52,722 nucleotides of DNA. It comes from Reyranella sp. (GTDB taxonomy: Bacteria; Pseudomonadota; Alphaproteobacteria; Reyranellales; Reyranellaceae). The DNA lies in assembly GCA_022844015.1 (NCBI GenBank), contig JALHMO010000018.1, positions 1-52,722 of the forward strand. Direction: 5' to 3'. A program made the translations under genes and the position numbers. The notes under the pieces are model-generated. The model did no database searches and was not told the DNA's origin. It worked only from the letters and a program-made list of their open reading frames with translations. Shown piece by piece: positions 17,913-29,284 of the stretch (its first letter is position 1; every line of letters begins with the position of its first letter).

Positions 17913-20105
17913 ATGCTGAAGCTCGATACCCAGGACGTCGTCGGCCAGACCGCCTACTGGGCCGACGACAAGGATCCGCTGCAGTACTACGTCCTGCCCG
18001 GCGAGCCGACCCTGGCCGTTCGCGATGGCCGGGCAGTGTTCAAGTTCGTCAAGTATCGCTTCCCGATCGATCGGCCGGGCGGCGTGAAGGGCGGCGGCAT
18101 GCTGGTCATGCAGGCCGAGCTCGCGCTGCCGGCGAAGGACGAGGCCACCATTCGCTCGCGCATCGAGGAGCGTCTCAAGGCGCGCGGCATCCCGGGCAGC
18201 CGGGCCTCCACCGTGCGCCTCGGACGTCCGCTGATCACCAGGGGAAAGGTCACTGTCGAGGTCCTCGGCTCCGACGGCAAGGCGCTGGTGCAGCGCGTCG
18301 TCGTGCCGACGCCGCCGTCGCTGTTCGGCAACAACGCCGTGTCGATCGGCATCGAGCTCAACGAGTTCGGCGCTCCGGTGTTCGAGGCGGCGATGAAGGC
18401 ACAGGGCGCCAGCCTGGTGCTGGTCGGCTACGAGCTCTCCTACGCCGCCAAGCTGCCCAAGGCGCATCTCGTCGGTTCGTGGGACGCATCGGCCTTCATG
18501 CACTTCTCGCAACGCATCGAGGAGAAGAGCCGCCTCTATCGCGACGACGACTACGAGGAGAAGATTCGCGAGACGATGCGCAAGAGCGACAGCCAGCGGG
18601 TCCACTGGATACAGCAGCCGCCGCCGGCCGGCGGCATGGACGCGGCCGCGCACCAGAAGATGATCGACAACATCGAGGAGTCGGTGCGCCGGCAGCTCGA
18701 CGAGGCGATCAAGCGCAACGTGCTGGAGGCCATCCCGCCGGAAAGCCGCGACGTCGAGAAGATCCGCGAGCGCGGCTTCGAGGACATCGTCCGCACCATC
18801 GACGTCCAGCGCTCGGCGTCGGTGCGGGTCGAGTATCTCGCCGAGAAGGTCATCGAGATGCCGGCCAACCCCAATGCGCCGCTGCCGGCGTTCGGCCAGA
18901 TCCAGGTCGGCGGCAAGGCGCTGAAGTGGGACGACTACGCGATCACGGTCGACGCCGACGACCCGTTCTTCAAGCAGTTCAGCGCGGCTTTCATGGTCAA
19001 CGCCGACTTCTCGGACCTGCCGATCGCCAGCGTCAACGTCGCGGTCAGCTACAAGGGCAAGACCGGCAGCGGCCGCGCCGAGACCTACACCTTCCGCAAG
19101 CCCGAGGACCAGGAGCGCTTCGAGGCGTTCTACGACGGCGGCACGGGCGAGTTCGAGTACTCCTACATCGTCAACTACAAGGGCGAGAGCAACGTCTTCA
19201 AGTCGCCGACGATCAAGGCCAAGTCGGACGTGTCGATCAACATCGGCGATCTCGGCGTATGGAAGGTCGACGTCGAGGTCGGCGACATCAACTTCGAGGA
19301 AGTCACCCAGGCGCAGGTCAAGTGCGTCTACCAGGACGGCGACGTCAACATCGAGAAGCAGTTCGTCATCACGCCCAAGGAGGCCAAGCACCAGATCCGC
19401 GAGGTCATCTTCAAGCCGCGCACCAGGGAGTGGAAGTACACGGTCAGGTACTTCATGAAGGGCGGTCGCGAGATCGCCGTGCCCGAGGAGACGTCGAACG
19501 GCGAAGCGCTCTACGTCAACGATCCGTTCTCGGCGATGCGCACGATCTCGGTGCGCACCAAGGGCGACTTCGACAACGTAATCGACACGCTGTTCCTCGA
19601 CTTCATCTACGACGACGCCGAGCACGGCTACCGGCAAACCAAGTCCTTCGCCTTCAGCAAGGCCGGCAAGCGCTTCGAGGACTGGTCGTTCCCGGTGATC
19701 AGCGAGAAGGTCGGCACGCTGACCTATACCGGCAACATCGTCTACAAGGACGGCCGCCCGCCGACGACGATCCCGCAGAAGGCCGTGACCTCCAACACGG
19801 TGCTGGAGGGCGAGGACGTGCTGAAGCTCGAGGTCGAGCTCATCCCCGACCTGCTCGACTGGGACCAGCTCAAGCTGGTCACCGTGAAGCTCTCCTACGT
19901 CGACAGCGCCAACGGCATCGACGAGAGCGACACCTTCACGCTGCGCAAGGGCGTGGCGCCGATGAAGTGGTCGGTCAACATCAAGGACAAGGCGAAGAAG
20001 ACCTACAAGGTGGCGCCGCGCTTCTTCCTGAACGACGGCACCAAGAAGGAGCCGCCGCCGTTCGACGCCACCGACGAATCCCTCGTGCTCGAGGCGACGG
20101 CGTGA
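17913..20105 (+). CDS. YLP-module protein 4 with tandem beta repeats
   Basis: 730 residues; AGGGAG eight bases before the ATG. Module at ~1-200: 'DDKDPLQYYVLPGEPTLAVR', 'FKFVKYRFPIDRPGG', 'PSLFGNNAVSIGIELNEFGA', 'VFEAAMKAQGASLVLVGYEL'. A charged helical segment covers ~205-290. From ~350, after 'VDADDPFFKQF', come several ~95-residue beta-rich repeats with the pattern V-x-L-x-Y-x-D/x-NGI ('VTVKLSYVDSANGIDESDTF'). The sequence is unusually rich in Lys, Asp and Glu compared with the three genes upstream. No signal peptide or membrane helix. Probably a multidomain cytoplasmic or specially exported structural protein; function unknown. Confidence 0.75.
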   Translation: MLKLDTQDVVGQTAYWADDKDPLQYYVLPGEPTLAVRDGRAVFKFVKYRFPIDRPGGVKGGGMLVMQAELALPAKDEATIRSRIEERLKARGIPGSRASTVRLGRPLITRGKVTVEVLGSDGKALVQRVVVPTPPSLFGNNAVSIGIELNEFGAPVFEAAMKAQGASLVLVGYELSYAAKLPKAHLVGSWDASAFMHFSQRIEEKSRLYRDDDYEEKIRETMRKSDSQRVHWIQQPPPAGGMDAAAHQKMIDNIEESVRRQLDEAIKRNVLEAIPPESRDVEKIRERGFEDIVRTIDVQRSASVRVEYLAEKVIEMPANPNAPLPAFGQIQVGGKALKWDDYAITVDADDPFFKQFSAAFMVNADFSDLPIASVNVAVSYKGKTGSGRAETYTFRKPEDQERFEAFYDGGTGEFEYSYIVNYKGESNVFKSPTIKAKSDVSINIGDLGVWKVDVEVGDINFEEVTQAQVKCVYQDGDVNIEKQFVITPKEAKHQIREVIFKPRTREWKYTVRYFMKGGREIAVPEETSNGEALYVNDPFSAMRTISVRTKGDFDNVIDTLFLDFIYDDAEHGYRQTKSFAFSKAGKRFEDWSFPVISEKVGTLTYTGNIVYKDGRPPTTIPQKAVTSNTVLEGEDVLKLEVELIPDLLDWDQLKLVTVKLSYVDSANGIDESDTFTLRKGVAPMKWSVNIKDKAKKTYKVAPRFFLNDGTKKEPPPFDATDESLVLEATA

Positions 20106-20130
20106 TGCTCGTGACCGGGAGCGTGCGGTA

Positions 20131-20253
20131 CCTCCGACCTCATCCTGAGGAGCGCCCGAAGGGCGCGTCTCGAAGGGTGGGCTCCAAAGACCGTCTTTGG
20201 TGCCCATCCTTCGAGACGGCCGCTCCGCGGCCTCCTCAGGATGAGGTCGGAGG
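20131..20253. repeat. Dispersed inverted repeat, family 1 (intact copy)
   Basis: Perfect 22-base terminal arms begin CCTCCGACCTCATCCTGAGG and end in its complement. Inside are further inner inverted segments, including CGTCTCGAAGGGTGGGC against its mirrored copy. The whole element can fold into one long hairpin. It sits inside the YLP-module operon between proteins 4 and 5. A diverged copy is at 5225-5386. Confidence 0.85.
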
Positions 20254-20306
20254 TGTAGCGTGCGTCCGGCGGCGAGCCTGTCCAATCAACTGAAGGGTTG
20301 CCGGCG

Positions 20307-22619
20307 ATGCTGTACCTGGAAGCGCCATTCTACTTCATCAACGGGGTCTCGGTGTTTCGCGACCACGAGGACCCCGAGCAGTACTACTACCTGCCGGCGA
20401 TGCCGCGCCTGCGGACCAACCTCGACGCGGCGTCGGGCAAGCAGGTGCCGCGCATCCAGCTGATCAAGTATCGCTCGCTGGTCGCCGGCGCGGGCGGCTT
20501 CCTCACCTTCGACGTCCATGTCGGGCTCAGCGAGCCCGAGATCGAGGCGGTGGCGAGCGAGGTGCGCCGGCTGGCACGGCTGCCGCGGACGCCGCGTCTG
20601 GTGCCGGTTCAGCCGCTCGACGGCAGCGTTCGCCTGCTGATCTTCGGCCAGGACAGCGCCGCCACGCCGCCGCCCGCCCGCCCGGGGGCGCCGCCGCCAC
20701 CGCCGCCGCAGGAGCGGTTCGTGCTCGAGATGCAGCACTTCGCCAAGCCGGCGCTCTACGGCGACAACGGTGCTGCCTTCTCCGTCGAGCTCGACCCGCA
20801 GGGCACGGCGATCATGGAGACGGCGATGAAGGGCGAGATCTCGCCGATCGTCGTCGTCTACAGCGTCGATTTCGCCGGCCTCAGGCCGGCCTTCTCGGTG
20901 CGCCTGAACATCGACTGGGATCGCGTCCAGAAATCGATGGACGAGACGTTCGGCCACGAAAGCTTCTTCACCTCGAGCGAGATCAACCGGGCGGTCGACA
21001 AGCTGGTCGAGAGTCAGGTCATCAAGATGGAGGCGGACAATTTCGTGCCCGATGCCGGCGACGCCAGCAAGGCCGTGAACGAGCGCTTCGAGAGCGCGCG
21101 CCAGCGCGTGCAGGAGATGATCACCGACGCCTTCTTCGAGGCCAGCCTGCCGCCCAACAAGCAGCGGCCGGACGGCTGGGACCGCGCGGCCGACATGATC
21201 CAGGATTTCGGCCGTCAGGCCGCCATGATGGCCTCTACCGGCGGCATCGGCGGGTTCATCGGCACGTTCAGCTACAAGAAGACCGACTACAAGCGCATCG
21301 ATCGCCGCAAGCTCGATGTCGAGATTTCCGAACGCTCCGCCATCGTCCGCACGATCTATCCGCAGGGCTCGGTGAGCGGCCTGTTCCAGGCGCTGAAGGA
21401 CGGCATCGACGTCGAGCGGTTCGTCCTCGAGGTCAATGCCGACGACCCATGGTTCGAGCGCCGCCGCGTGCGCGTGATCAATCGCGGCGAGATGGCGCGC
21501 GACGAGCTCGCCTCGGTCAACGCGACGCTCAAGTACGGCAACGAGGTGCGCAGCGCCGTGCTGGAGGAAACTGGCAAGGAGGCCACGCTGGAATGGTCCT
21601 CGATCCTCGAGAACGGCGCGGTCAAGCGGCCGGTCGAGGTCGAGTATGCGGTGCGCTTCAAGCCCGACGCCGGCGGCGAGCGCCCGCTGGAGGTGAGGTC
21701 GCCGCCGCTCACGGTGACCGGCGACGTGCTGGAAGTGCAGCCGGCCGAGCTCTACGCCCGCGTCACCATCCCGGTGATCGCCTCGCCGGGCTATCCGTGG
21801 GCCAAGTATCCGCAGGTTCAGGTCATGCTGCGCTACGAGGATCCGGCCAACGGGATCAAGACCGACGACACGCTGATCGTCACCAAGGACGGCGGGCCGA
21901 GGAGCTGGACCTTCGTCGCCCTCGACAAGGCCCGGCGCGGTTTCAGCTACCGGCTGCTGCACCAGGCGGCGAACCACGAGGATGTCGACAGCGGCTGGCA
22001 GACCAGCGACGGCGATCTGGTCGACATCCGCGATCCGTTCGGGACCTTGCGGCTCAGCGTCGACGTCGTTCCGGTGGTCGGCCGCTGGGAGGATGTCGAG
22101 CAGATCTTCGTCGACCTGCAGTACGTCGACAAGGCCAACGACGTCGAGGAGAGCGCCAACCTCGCCTTCTCGCCCGAGGACAAGGCGCCGAAGAAGTTCG
22201 TGATCGACCGCAAGGACCGCAGCAAGAAGCTGGTGTCGTTCAAGGTCACCACGATCCTCAAGGGCGGCACGGTGATGGAGGTGCCCGAATCCTTCACCGA
22301 GGCGAGCCGCATCCTGGTGCGCACCGACATGAAGGGTCATCGCATCATCGGCGTCCTGCCGCCGCTCGATTTCGCCAAGCCGAAGCTCGAGCGCGTCGAG
22401 GTCGACCTCGCCTATAAGGATCCCGATGCCGGGATCGACGTCGCCGACCGCGCCACCTTCGAGGGCCCCGGCGCGCGCAAGATCTTCGAGTTCGACTACG
22501 TCGATGCCGCGCGCAACGCCTATCGCTGGCGCGCCAAGTACCTGTTCACCAACGGCATGACCCAGGAAACCGACTGGAAGGAAGCCGAGGAGGACGAGCT
22601 CTTGGTCAAGGTCCCCTAG
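20307..22619 (+). CDS. YLP-module protein 5 with tandem beta repeats
   Basis: 770 residues from the ATG at 20307 with GAAGGG upstream; a TTG three codons earlier is less likely. Module at ~1-210: 'FRDHEDPEQYYYLPAMPRL', 'IQLIKYRSLVAGAGGFLTFD', 'PALYGDNGAAFSVELDPQGT', 'AIMETAMKGEISPIVVVYSV', 'AGLRPAFSVRLNIDWDRVQ'. A poly-Pro stretch interrupts the module at ~120-135. After 'VNADDPWFERR' (~380) come beta repeats of ~95 residues, each with a Y-x-D/NGI-like core ('VQVMLRYEDPANGIKTDDTL', 'IFVDLQYVDKANDVEES', 'VEVDLAYKDPDAGIDVAD'). No signal peptide. Same architecture as proteins 4 and 6. Confidence 0.75.
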   Translation: MLYLEAPFYFINGVSVFRDHEDPEQYYYLPAMPRLRTNLDAASGKQVPRIQLIKYRSLVAGAGGFLTFDVHVGLSEPEIEAVASEVRRLARLPRTPRLVPVQPLDGSVRLLIFGQDSAATPPPARPGAPPPPPPQERFVLEMQHFAKPALYGDNGAAFSVELDPQGTAIMETAMKGEISPIVVVYSVDFAGLRPAFSVRLNIDWDRVQKSMDETFGHESFFTSSEINRAVDKLVESQVIKMEADNFVPDAGDASKAVNERFESARQRVQEMITDAFFEASLPPNKQRPDGWDRAADMIQDFGRQAAMMASTGGIGGFIGTFSYKKTDYKRIDRRKLDVEISERSAIVRTIYPQGSVSGLFQALKDGIDVERFVLEVNADDPWFERRRVRVINRGEMARDELASVNATLKYGNEVRSAVLEETGKEATLEWSSILENGAVKRPVEVEYAVRFKPDAGGERPLEVRSPPLTVTGDVLEVQPAELYARVTIPVIASPGYPWAKYPQVQVMLRYEDPANGIKTDDTLIVTKDGGPRSWTFVALDKARRGFSYRLLHQAANHEDVDSGWQTSDGDLVDIRDPFGTLRLSVDVVPVVGRWEDVEQIFVDLQYVDKANDVEESANLAFSPEDKAPKKFVIDRKDRSKKLVSFKVTTILKGGTVMEVPESFTEASRILVRTDMKGHRIIGVLPPLDFAKPKLERVEVDLAYKDPDAGIDVADRATFEGPGARKIFEFDYVDAARNAYRWRAKYLFTNGMTQETDWKEAEEDELLVKVP

Positions 22620-22679
22620 CGGGGGCGACAGGACGATAGGCACGGACAACGCAGGGGATTCGCTTTTGCCAAAAGGAGC

Positions 22680-22800
22680 CGTCATCCCGACCGTAGCCGA
22701 GCGCAGCGAGGCGAAGTGGAGGGACCTGTCTTGTTGCGCAGCTGACGAAGAAGGGTCCCTCGACTGCGCCGCCCTTCGGACGGATTCGCTCGGGATGACG
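22680..22800. repeat. Dispersed inverted repeat, family 2, copy 1
   Basis: Terminal arms CGTCATCCCGA and TCGGGATGACG flank inner segments GGAGGGACCTGTC and GGGTCCCTCGACTGCGCC that are also inverted copies. The element occupies most of the gap between YLP-module proteins 5 and 6. Related copies are at 33162-33304, 50298-50418 and 51645-51786. Confidence 0.85.
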
Positions 22801-22823
22801 GGCAGAATGGCAAGTGCGACTGA

Positions 22824-25865
<3,042 letters not shown>

Positions 25866-25867
25866 CT

Positions 25868-26788
25868 ATGGTCGCGCTCGATCGCGCCCCTGACGTGACT
25901 GGGCGGGCGGCGCTCGACCGCGCCCTCGCAGCCCTCGAGCGAGAGGCGCCGGAGCCGGTGGCGCGCGGTCGGCGCGCCCTCGAACGGGCGCTCGCCTGGA
26001 CCGAGCGCACCAGGTGGCCCGAGATCGCCTGGCAGTTCAGCCCGCTCGCCGACGGCGTGCCGGTCGAGCTGGTGTGGCGTCCGGGACGGCCTGGTCTCTT
26101 CTGGACCGCCGAGCCCGCGGCGCCGGAATGGTCCGGCGCGCGCTGCCTCACGCGCGCGCTGGCGTTGCTGCGCACCATCGACGGCGGCCTTCCCTGCGGC
26201 CTGCGCTCGGCCGCGCGCGAGGCGCTCGTGCATGTGGAGGAGCCATGGCCGGTGTGGGCGGCAGGCCGCCACGACGCCAGGGGCGACGCGGGCAAGCTCT
26301 ATGTCCTGTGCCGCAGCGTGCCGCCCGGCGCCGAGCGCGCGGCGTCCCTGCTGCGCGCCGACGATCAGCCGATGATGCTGGGACTGGCCCACGACGGCAG
26401 TCGCGAGCTCTACTGGGCCCGGCCGACCCGGATCGCCGGTGACCTCTGGCGCCTCTGCGCCGATCCCGAGATAGAACCGCTCGCGAAGGCCCTCGACGTT
26501 GCCCTGGCTGACTGGACGGGCGGTGGCTTCGACGACGAGGACGCCAGTCGCCTCGGGCTCAGCCTCACCCTCGACGCGACGGGCCGGGTCGCCGCCCTGG
26601 CCGCCTTCATGCGCGTGAGCGCCGCCGGCGGCGGAGAGCAGGTGCGCAATCGTCTCCTGGGCGCGGGCGGTGAGGTCAACCCGGCGCTGGCGTCGCTGTG
26701 GGCCGGCCGCCAAGTGCGCCCCATGCTGCTGACGCTGGGCGCGACATCGGCCGGCATCGCGACAGCCATCGGCCTCAGGATCATGTAG
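25868..26788 (+). CDS. Uncharacterised 306-residue protein at the end of the YLP operon
   Basis: The ATG follows the stop of YLP-module protein 6 by two bases, so the two are translationally linked. The product has no YLP module. It is rich in Ala, Arg, Leu and Trp ('WPEIAWQFSPLADGVPVELV', 'SRELYWARPTRIAGDLWRL'). It ends with a small-residue hydrophobic run ('LLTLGATSAGIATAIGLRIM') that could be a membrane or lipid-contact helix. The segment 'SRLGLSLTLDATGRVAALAA' faintly recalls ABBA-fold prenyltransferase strands, but I do not rely on that. Gene order suggests a role with the YLP proteins, for example as a chaperone or end-cap. Confidence 0.65.
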   Translation: MVALDRAPDVTGRAALDRALAALEREAPEPVARGRRALERALAWTERTRWPEIAWQFSPLADGVPVELVWRPGRPGLFWTAEPAAPEWSGARCLTRALALLRTIDGGLPCGLRSAAREALVHVEEPWPVWAAGRHDARGDAGKLYVLCRSVPPGAERAASLLRADDQPMMLGLAHDGSRELYWARPTRIAGDLWRLCADPEIEPLAKALDVALADWTGGGFDDEDASRLGLSLTLDATGRVAALAAFMRVSAAGGGEQVRNRLLGAGGEVNPALASLWAGRQVRPMLLTLGATSAGIATAIGLRIM

Positions 26789-27089
26789 ACTTGCAGCACG
26801 GATGGAGCGTCGGAAGGCCCTGTTGGGCGCCGAGGGCGCCGAGTATGTGCACGCCAATTCAGTCGTGCATCGTTCCCGAAGGCAGGCGCGAGCTGTTGCG
26901 AGCCATCGCGCAGAATGCCGCGGGCCGCGGACGTCGACCCGCATTCGAAGCGGAGCAGTAGACTCGCCGATTGCTGGCGCCAAGTTGGCGCCTGTGCCCG
27001 GACCCACTCGCTTGCGCCCGATCGAGGCGTTCCGCCGCAAGCACGGCCTCGCGCTGACGATCTGCGCAAAGGAGGTGCCTGCGCGCTGG
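26789..27089. other. Intergenic region with a short palindrome
   Basis: No gene is supported in these ~300 bases. A 17-base palindrome, GGCGCCAA-G-TTGGCGCC, lies at 26976-26992 and could be a protein-binding site or a weak hairpin. No T-run follows it on either strand. The region separates the YLP operon from a minus-strand membrane protein gene. Confidence 0.5.
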
Positions 27090-27443
27090 CTACTTCCCGG
27101 GGCGGTGTTTCAGGTGTTGGACGAAGGCCGAGATCGCCACGGCGACGGCAATCACTCCGGCGCCGTGCCACAGCCAATGGACGTCGTGGCGCTCGATCGC
27201 GATGAAGGCGCTGCCCCAAAACGCGACGGTCCCGATAACCGCGGCGCCGGCCTCGACGGACAGCAGGCTGCCCTCCGCGAAGATCACGTTCCACCAGAGA
27301 TACGGCACGCCGAGGATCGACCCCGTGACCGCCGTGGCGATGACGAGAAAGATATTGAGGATCGTCATGGTCTTGTCCGCTGGATAAGACATCGCGACCG
27401 GTTCGCCGCGGCGACCGTCCGCGCGTATGGTGGTGCCGGACAT
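27090..27443 (-). CDS. Small membrane protein, unknown
   Basis: 117 residues from the farthest ATG; in-frame ATGs at 27392 and 27368 would give shorter forms, and none has a strong ribosome binding site. Three hydrophobic segments are visible: 'ILNIFLVIATAVTGSILGV', 'VEAGAAVIGTVAFWGSAFIA' and 'WLWHGAGVIAVAVAISAFV'. It ends in a basic tail 'HLKHRPGK'. No family is recognised. It is divergent from the solute-binding protein gene, with under 30 bases between the start codons, so they may share a control region. Confidence 0.6.
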   Translation of the reverse strand: MSGTTIRADGRRGEPVAMSYPADKTMTILNIFLVIATAVTGSILGVPYLWWNVIFAEGSLLSVEAGAAVIGTVAFWGSAFIAIERHDVHWLWHGAGVIAVAVAISAFVQHLKHRPGK

Positions 27444-27470
27444 TCAGCCAGGCCAGCGCTTGCAGGGACA

Positions 27471-29006
27471 ATGAGTATCGGCAAGATGAAGGACATCGAT
27501 CGCAAGGACCATGTTGCAGCCGCCGCCCGGGCATTTTCGCAGCGGCGCATCGGCAAGCGGGAGTTCCTGCGCCGGCTCGCGATCGGCGGGATCGGGCTGT
27601 CGAGCTTTGCCCTGGCCATGCTGGGCGGCGGCCGGCCGCCGTTCCCGGGCAGCCCGACGCGGCAGGCGCTTGCCGACACGCCCGCGGCGCCCGAGCTCAT
27701 CAAGTGGCTCGAGGATGTCGGACGCAAGTTCAAGGGCACGAAGGTGCGCTTCATCTCCGAGCCGACGCCGCCAACGCTGGTCGCCCAGAGGCTGGCCCGG
27801 GACGAATTCTCGGCCCGCACCGGCATCGAGGTCGAGATCGAGGTCGCACCGCTCGAGCAGGTTCTGCACAAGGTTGGCGTCGACGTGAAGGATCGCGCGG
27901 GCGCCTACGACCTCTACTACCTCGACCAGTCGTGGACGCCGCTGTTCGTCGGCGACACGCTCGATCCGCGCGACCTTTACGAGGGCAGGAAGGACCTGGC
28001 CCTGCCTGCGTTCGACTGGGCCGACTTCCCCGGTCCGGTCATGCAAGGCATCGCGACCTATCGGGACAGGCTGATCGGGATCCCCTTCGACATCCCGATC
28101 TTCATCCTGATGTATCGCAAGGATTTGCTCGACAAGCACCGGATCAAGGTGCCGACGACGATGGCCGAGTACATGACTGCCGTGAGGACGCTGGACGCGG
28201 CCGAGCGCGGCAATGGCATCCGCGGCACCACCGGGCAGCTCAAGGCCGGCCATTACTCGCTCAACTGCGACTGGACGGCCTGGCTGTGGGCGCACGGCGG
28301 CTCGGTGTTCGGCAGGGACGGCGCTTTTTCCGGCGGCGACGAGGACGGCCTGAAGGGGCTCGCCTACATGCTCGAGCTGGTGAAGCACATGCCGGCCGAG
28401 GCGAAGGACTGGACGTGGGACGGCGAATGGCAGTCGCTGGCGCGCGGCAACGCGGCGATGGCGCTGTCGTGGGGCGAGTTCTTTCCCGGCTTCGACGGCA
28501 AGGACTCCAGGGTGGTCGGCCTGATGCAAGCCGCCCGCCCGCCGGCCGAGGCCAAGCTGCGCTCGCCCGATGCAGCCGGTTTCTCGGAGATCCCCCATAT
28601 CGGCCACCAGGGCGGCTCGTCGGTCGGCCTGTCGAGGTACTCGCGCAACCCGGACGCGGCGTGGATCTTCCTGCAATGGCTCTGTTGCAAGGACGTCGCG
28701 GCGCGTTCGGCCGTCCTCGGCAGCGGCGGTGCCGTGGTCCGCAGCTCGACCTACAGGGATCCGCGCGTGCTCGCCGCCGCCAAGGTCGGGCCGGGCACGA
28801 CCCGCCACTTCCCGGCGACCGAGTGGACGATCAACAACGCCATGGGTACAGAGCCCAAGCTGCCCGCCTGGGCCGACATCTCGAGCAACGCGATCCCGGT
28901 CGAGCTGGGCAAGCTCCTGGCCGGCGAGCATGCCAGCCCGGAGCGATGCATGACGGCCATCAAGGAGACGGTCGACAAGGCCGTCGCACCCTTTCGCAAG
29001 CCCTGA
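27471..29006 (+). CDS. Extracellular solute-binding protein, Tat-type signal, no permease nearby
   Basis: About 511 residues from the ATG at 27471 (a second ATG lies five codons later). The N-terminus 'RRIGKREFLRRLAIGGIGLS' followed by a hydrophobic run looks like a twin-arginine signal, with Lys-Arg in place of the central pair, hence non-canonical. The mature part matches solute-binding family 1: 'TGIEVEIEVAPLEQVLHKVG', 'AYDLYYLDQSWTPLFV', 'IGIPFDIPIFILMYRKDLLD', 'WQSLARGNAAMALSWGEF'. Such proteins deliver sugars or similar ligands to ABC importers, but no permease or ATPase gene is adjacent, so ligand and partner are unknown. The frame remains open upstream to 26802; that extension has no family match. 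Confidence 0.8.
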   Translation: MSIGKMKDIDRKDHVAAAARAFSQRRIGKREFLRRLAIGGIGLSSFALAMLGGGRPPFPGSPTRQALADTPAAPELIKWLEDVGRKFKGTKVRFISEPTPPTLVAQRLARDEFSARTGIEVEIEVAPLEQVLHKVGVDVKDRAGAYDLYYLDQSWTPLFVGDTLDPRDLYEGRKDLALPAFDWADFPGPVMQGIATYRDRLIGIPFDIPIFILMYRKDLLDKHRIKVPTTMAEYMTAVRTLDAAERGNGIRGTTGQLKAGHYSLNCDWTAWLWAHGGSVFGRDGAFSGGDEDGLKGLAYMLELVKHMPAEAKDWTWDGEWQSLARGNAAMALSWGEFFPGFDGKDSRVVGLMQAARPPAEAKLRSPDAAGFSEIPHIGHQGGSSVGLSRYSRNPDAAWIFLQWLCCKDVAARSAVLGSGGAVVRSSTYRDPRVLAAAKVGPGTTRHFPATEWTINNAMGTEPKLPAWADISSNAIPVELGKLLAGEHASPERCMTAIKETVDKAVAPFRKP

Positions 29007-29169
29007 CTCCGCACACCTGAGAGGCCGCGGCGGGCCGGCTGTCACCTCGACGATTCCACCGGATCGTGCCAAACTTCGCCTTGTTTCGGGGGTAATGAGC
29101 GAGCGCACGGATCGGCCGCCTGGGAAACCTCGCAACCAGGTGCGTGCGCCGCAGGCAACAGTCGCCGCT

Positions 29170-29280
29170 CGAGCATTCACGAACGGGCCAGGAATCCTTT
29201 CACCGAACGCACGAACGATCCTTTCACGAACCGGCCAGCATTCCTTTCCCGAACAAGCCCGCGATCCTTCCGGAGGTGTC
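29170..29280. repeat. Short imperfect tandem repeats before the coiled-coil gene
   Basis: About four imperfect units of ~25-30 bases share the core ATCCTTTCACGAAC (variants GAATCCTTTCACCGAAC, GATCCTTTCACGAACC, CATTCCTTTCCCGAAC, GCGATCCTTCCGGA). The last unit merges into the GGAGGT ribosome binding site of the gene at 29285. They lie in the 278-base gap after the solute-binding protein and may be regulator sites. Confidence 0.55.
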
Positions 29281-29284
29281 GTCG

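Noticed and set aside
26802..27470. N-terminal extension of the solute-binding protein
   Set aside because: The extra ~220 residues have a shadow-like composition and overlap the opposite-strand membrane gene; the Tat-type signal begins right after 27471, as expected for a true start.
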